Assembly: GCA_025352915.1 (NCBI GenBank)
Contig: JANXSA010000168.1
Coordinates: 1-6,326 of the forward strand
DNA from: Rhodospirillales bacterium
GTDB lineage: Bacteria; Pseudomonadota; Alphaproteobacteria; Acetobacterales; Acetobacteraceae
Direction: 5' to 3'
DNA length: 6,326 nt
Both the position numbers and the translations under genes were made by a program. Positions 5,897 through 6,326 of the stretch are shown here, piece after piece. Under the pieces are notes generated by a model, which was not told the DNA's origin, did not search any database, and was given only the letters and a program-made list of their open reading frames with translations. Within the stretch, counting starts at the first letter, position 1, and every line of letters begins with the position of its first letter.

Positions 5897-5901
5897 CCTC
5901 C
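5897..5901 (-). promoter_or_regulatory. Ribosome binding site of the GST gene
   Basis: The minus strand reads GGAGG 5 bases before the ATG at 5891. It lies inside the 18-base gap to the preceding gene, supporting separate translation initiation within a shared transcript. Confidence 0.75.
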
Positions 5902-5909
5902 AAAAACCC

Positions 5910-6326
5910 TCAACCACCGAGCAAATCGCCCACCGCCCGCCGCAACCCAACAATCCCGCTCTCGACATGCCGCGAAGGATGCACTCGGTTGGTCAACAAC
6001 GTCCAGGCACGCCCCCGATCCAGATCGATCCACAATCCCGTCCCGGTAAATCCGGTATGCCCAAGAGTCCCCGCCGAACACCGATCGCCCCCCGGCCACC
6101 CAGCTGTGGCTAACTGCCACCCCAACCCTCGCCGCACCCCCTGCAAAACATGCTGCTCCTCGCGCATCGCCGCCACGCTTGGCCCCGACAATACCCCCCC
6201 CTCGATCAACCCCCGCGCAAACCCCAGCACCGCCGCCGCCGACCCGAACAACCCCGCATGCCCCGCCGCCCCCCCCATCGCAAACGCATTCTCGTCATGC
6301 ACCTCGCCCCGCATCACCCGCCCCCG
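5910..6326 (-). CDS. Beta-lactamase-fold serine hydrolase, C-terminal part (5' end outside window)
   Basis: The visible 138 residues are the C-terminal portion of a class C beta-lactamase/esterase-like serine hydrolase (penicillin-binding-protein fold). GEVHDENAFAMGG (7-19) and GHAGLFGSAAAV (22-33) match the conserved middle segment. GHTGFTG (89-95) carries the HTG third active-site motif that replaces the KTG of classical beta-lactamases. LLTNRVHPSR (110-119) is the usual strand after it. The nucleophile SxxK and the YxN motif are expected upstream and cannot be checked. Members act as esterases, peptidases or cell-wall-related hydrolases; true beta-lactamase activity should not be assumed. 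The reading frame is open to the window edge and ends with TGA at 5912-5910. It is probably the first of the two visible genes of a minus-strand operon with the GST. Third codon positions are extremely G-rich. Confidence 0.88.
   Translation of the reverse strand, partial: RGRVMRGEVHDENAFAMGGAAGHAGLFGSAAAVLGFARGLIEGGVLSGPSVAAMREEQHVLQGVRRGLGWQLATAGWPGGDRCSAGTLGHTGFTGTGLWIDLDRGRAWTLLTNRVHPSRHVESGIVGLRRAVGDLLGG

Noticed and set aside
1..6326. CRISPR array, tRNA/rRNA, integrase, transposase or toxin-antitoxin pair
   Set aside because: No regularly spaced direct repeats, no RNA-gene-like stretch, and no coding frame with such motifs was found on either strand.

Overview
This window looks like an ordinary stretch of a GC-rich alphaproteobacterial chromosome. 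Acetobacteraceae is the most likely family. That rests on the strong C/G preference at third codon positions, the AT-rich palindromes between genes, and the conserved core of the 192-residue protein at 4650-5228. It is an inference from composition and recalled sequence types, not from a search. I see no phage, transposase, CRISPR, tRNA or rRNA, and no convincing new multi-gene system.

Layout: (i) 2-2407 (+) is the C-terminal three quarters of an RND multidrug-efflux permease of the MdtB/MdtC type. (ii) 2408-2597 lies between convergent genes and is packed with non-coding structure: a dispersed hairpin repeat, an AT-rich perfect palindrome, and an 18-bp dyad that looks like a bidirectional terminator. 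(iii) 2598-2849 (-) encodes a small acidic protein of unknown function. (iv) After a 133-bp divergent spacer, 2983-4035 (+) encodes a D-2-hydroxyacid dehydrogenase with a complete Arg-Glu-His catalytic set. (v) A palindrome-bearing gap leads to 4128-4496 (+), a small VOC-fold protein lacking the usual metal ligands, followed by a second copy of the hairpin repeat. (vi) 4594-4650 is a strong-looking promoter placed so that the transcript should begin at the ATG of 4650-5228 (+), an uncharacterised Pro/Arg-rich protein with a hydrophobic N-terminus. (vii) On the minus strand, a beta-lactamase-fold serine hydrolase (5910-6326, N-terminus outside the window) lies 18 bp upstream of a glutathione S-transferase-like gene (5271-5891), probably in one operon.

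The genes do not form one obvious pathway. Efflux permease, GST and VOC protein could all deal with small toxic molecules, but they are not co-transcribed and this is only thematic. The most informative signals are non-coding: the layered terminator/repeat region at 2412-2590, the exact 43-bp repeat pair, the leaderless promoter at 4594-4650, and a strand-wide C-over-G bias that sets synonymous codon choice according to gene orientation.
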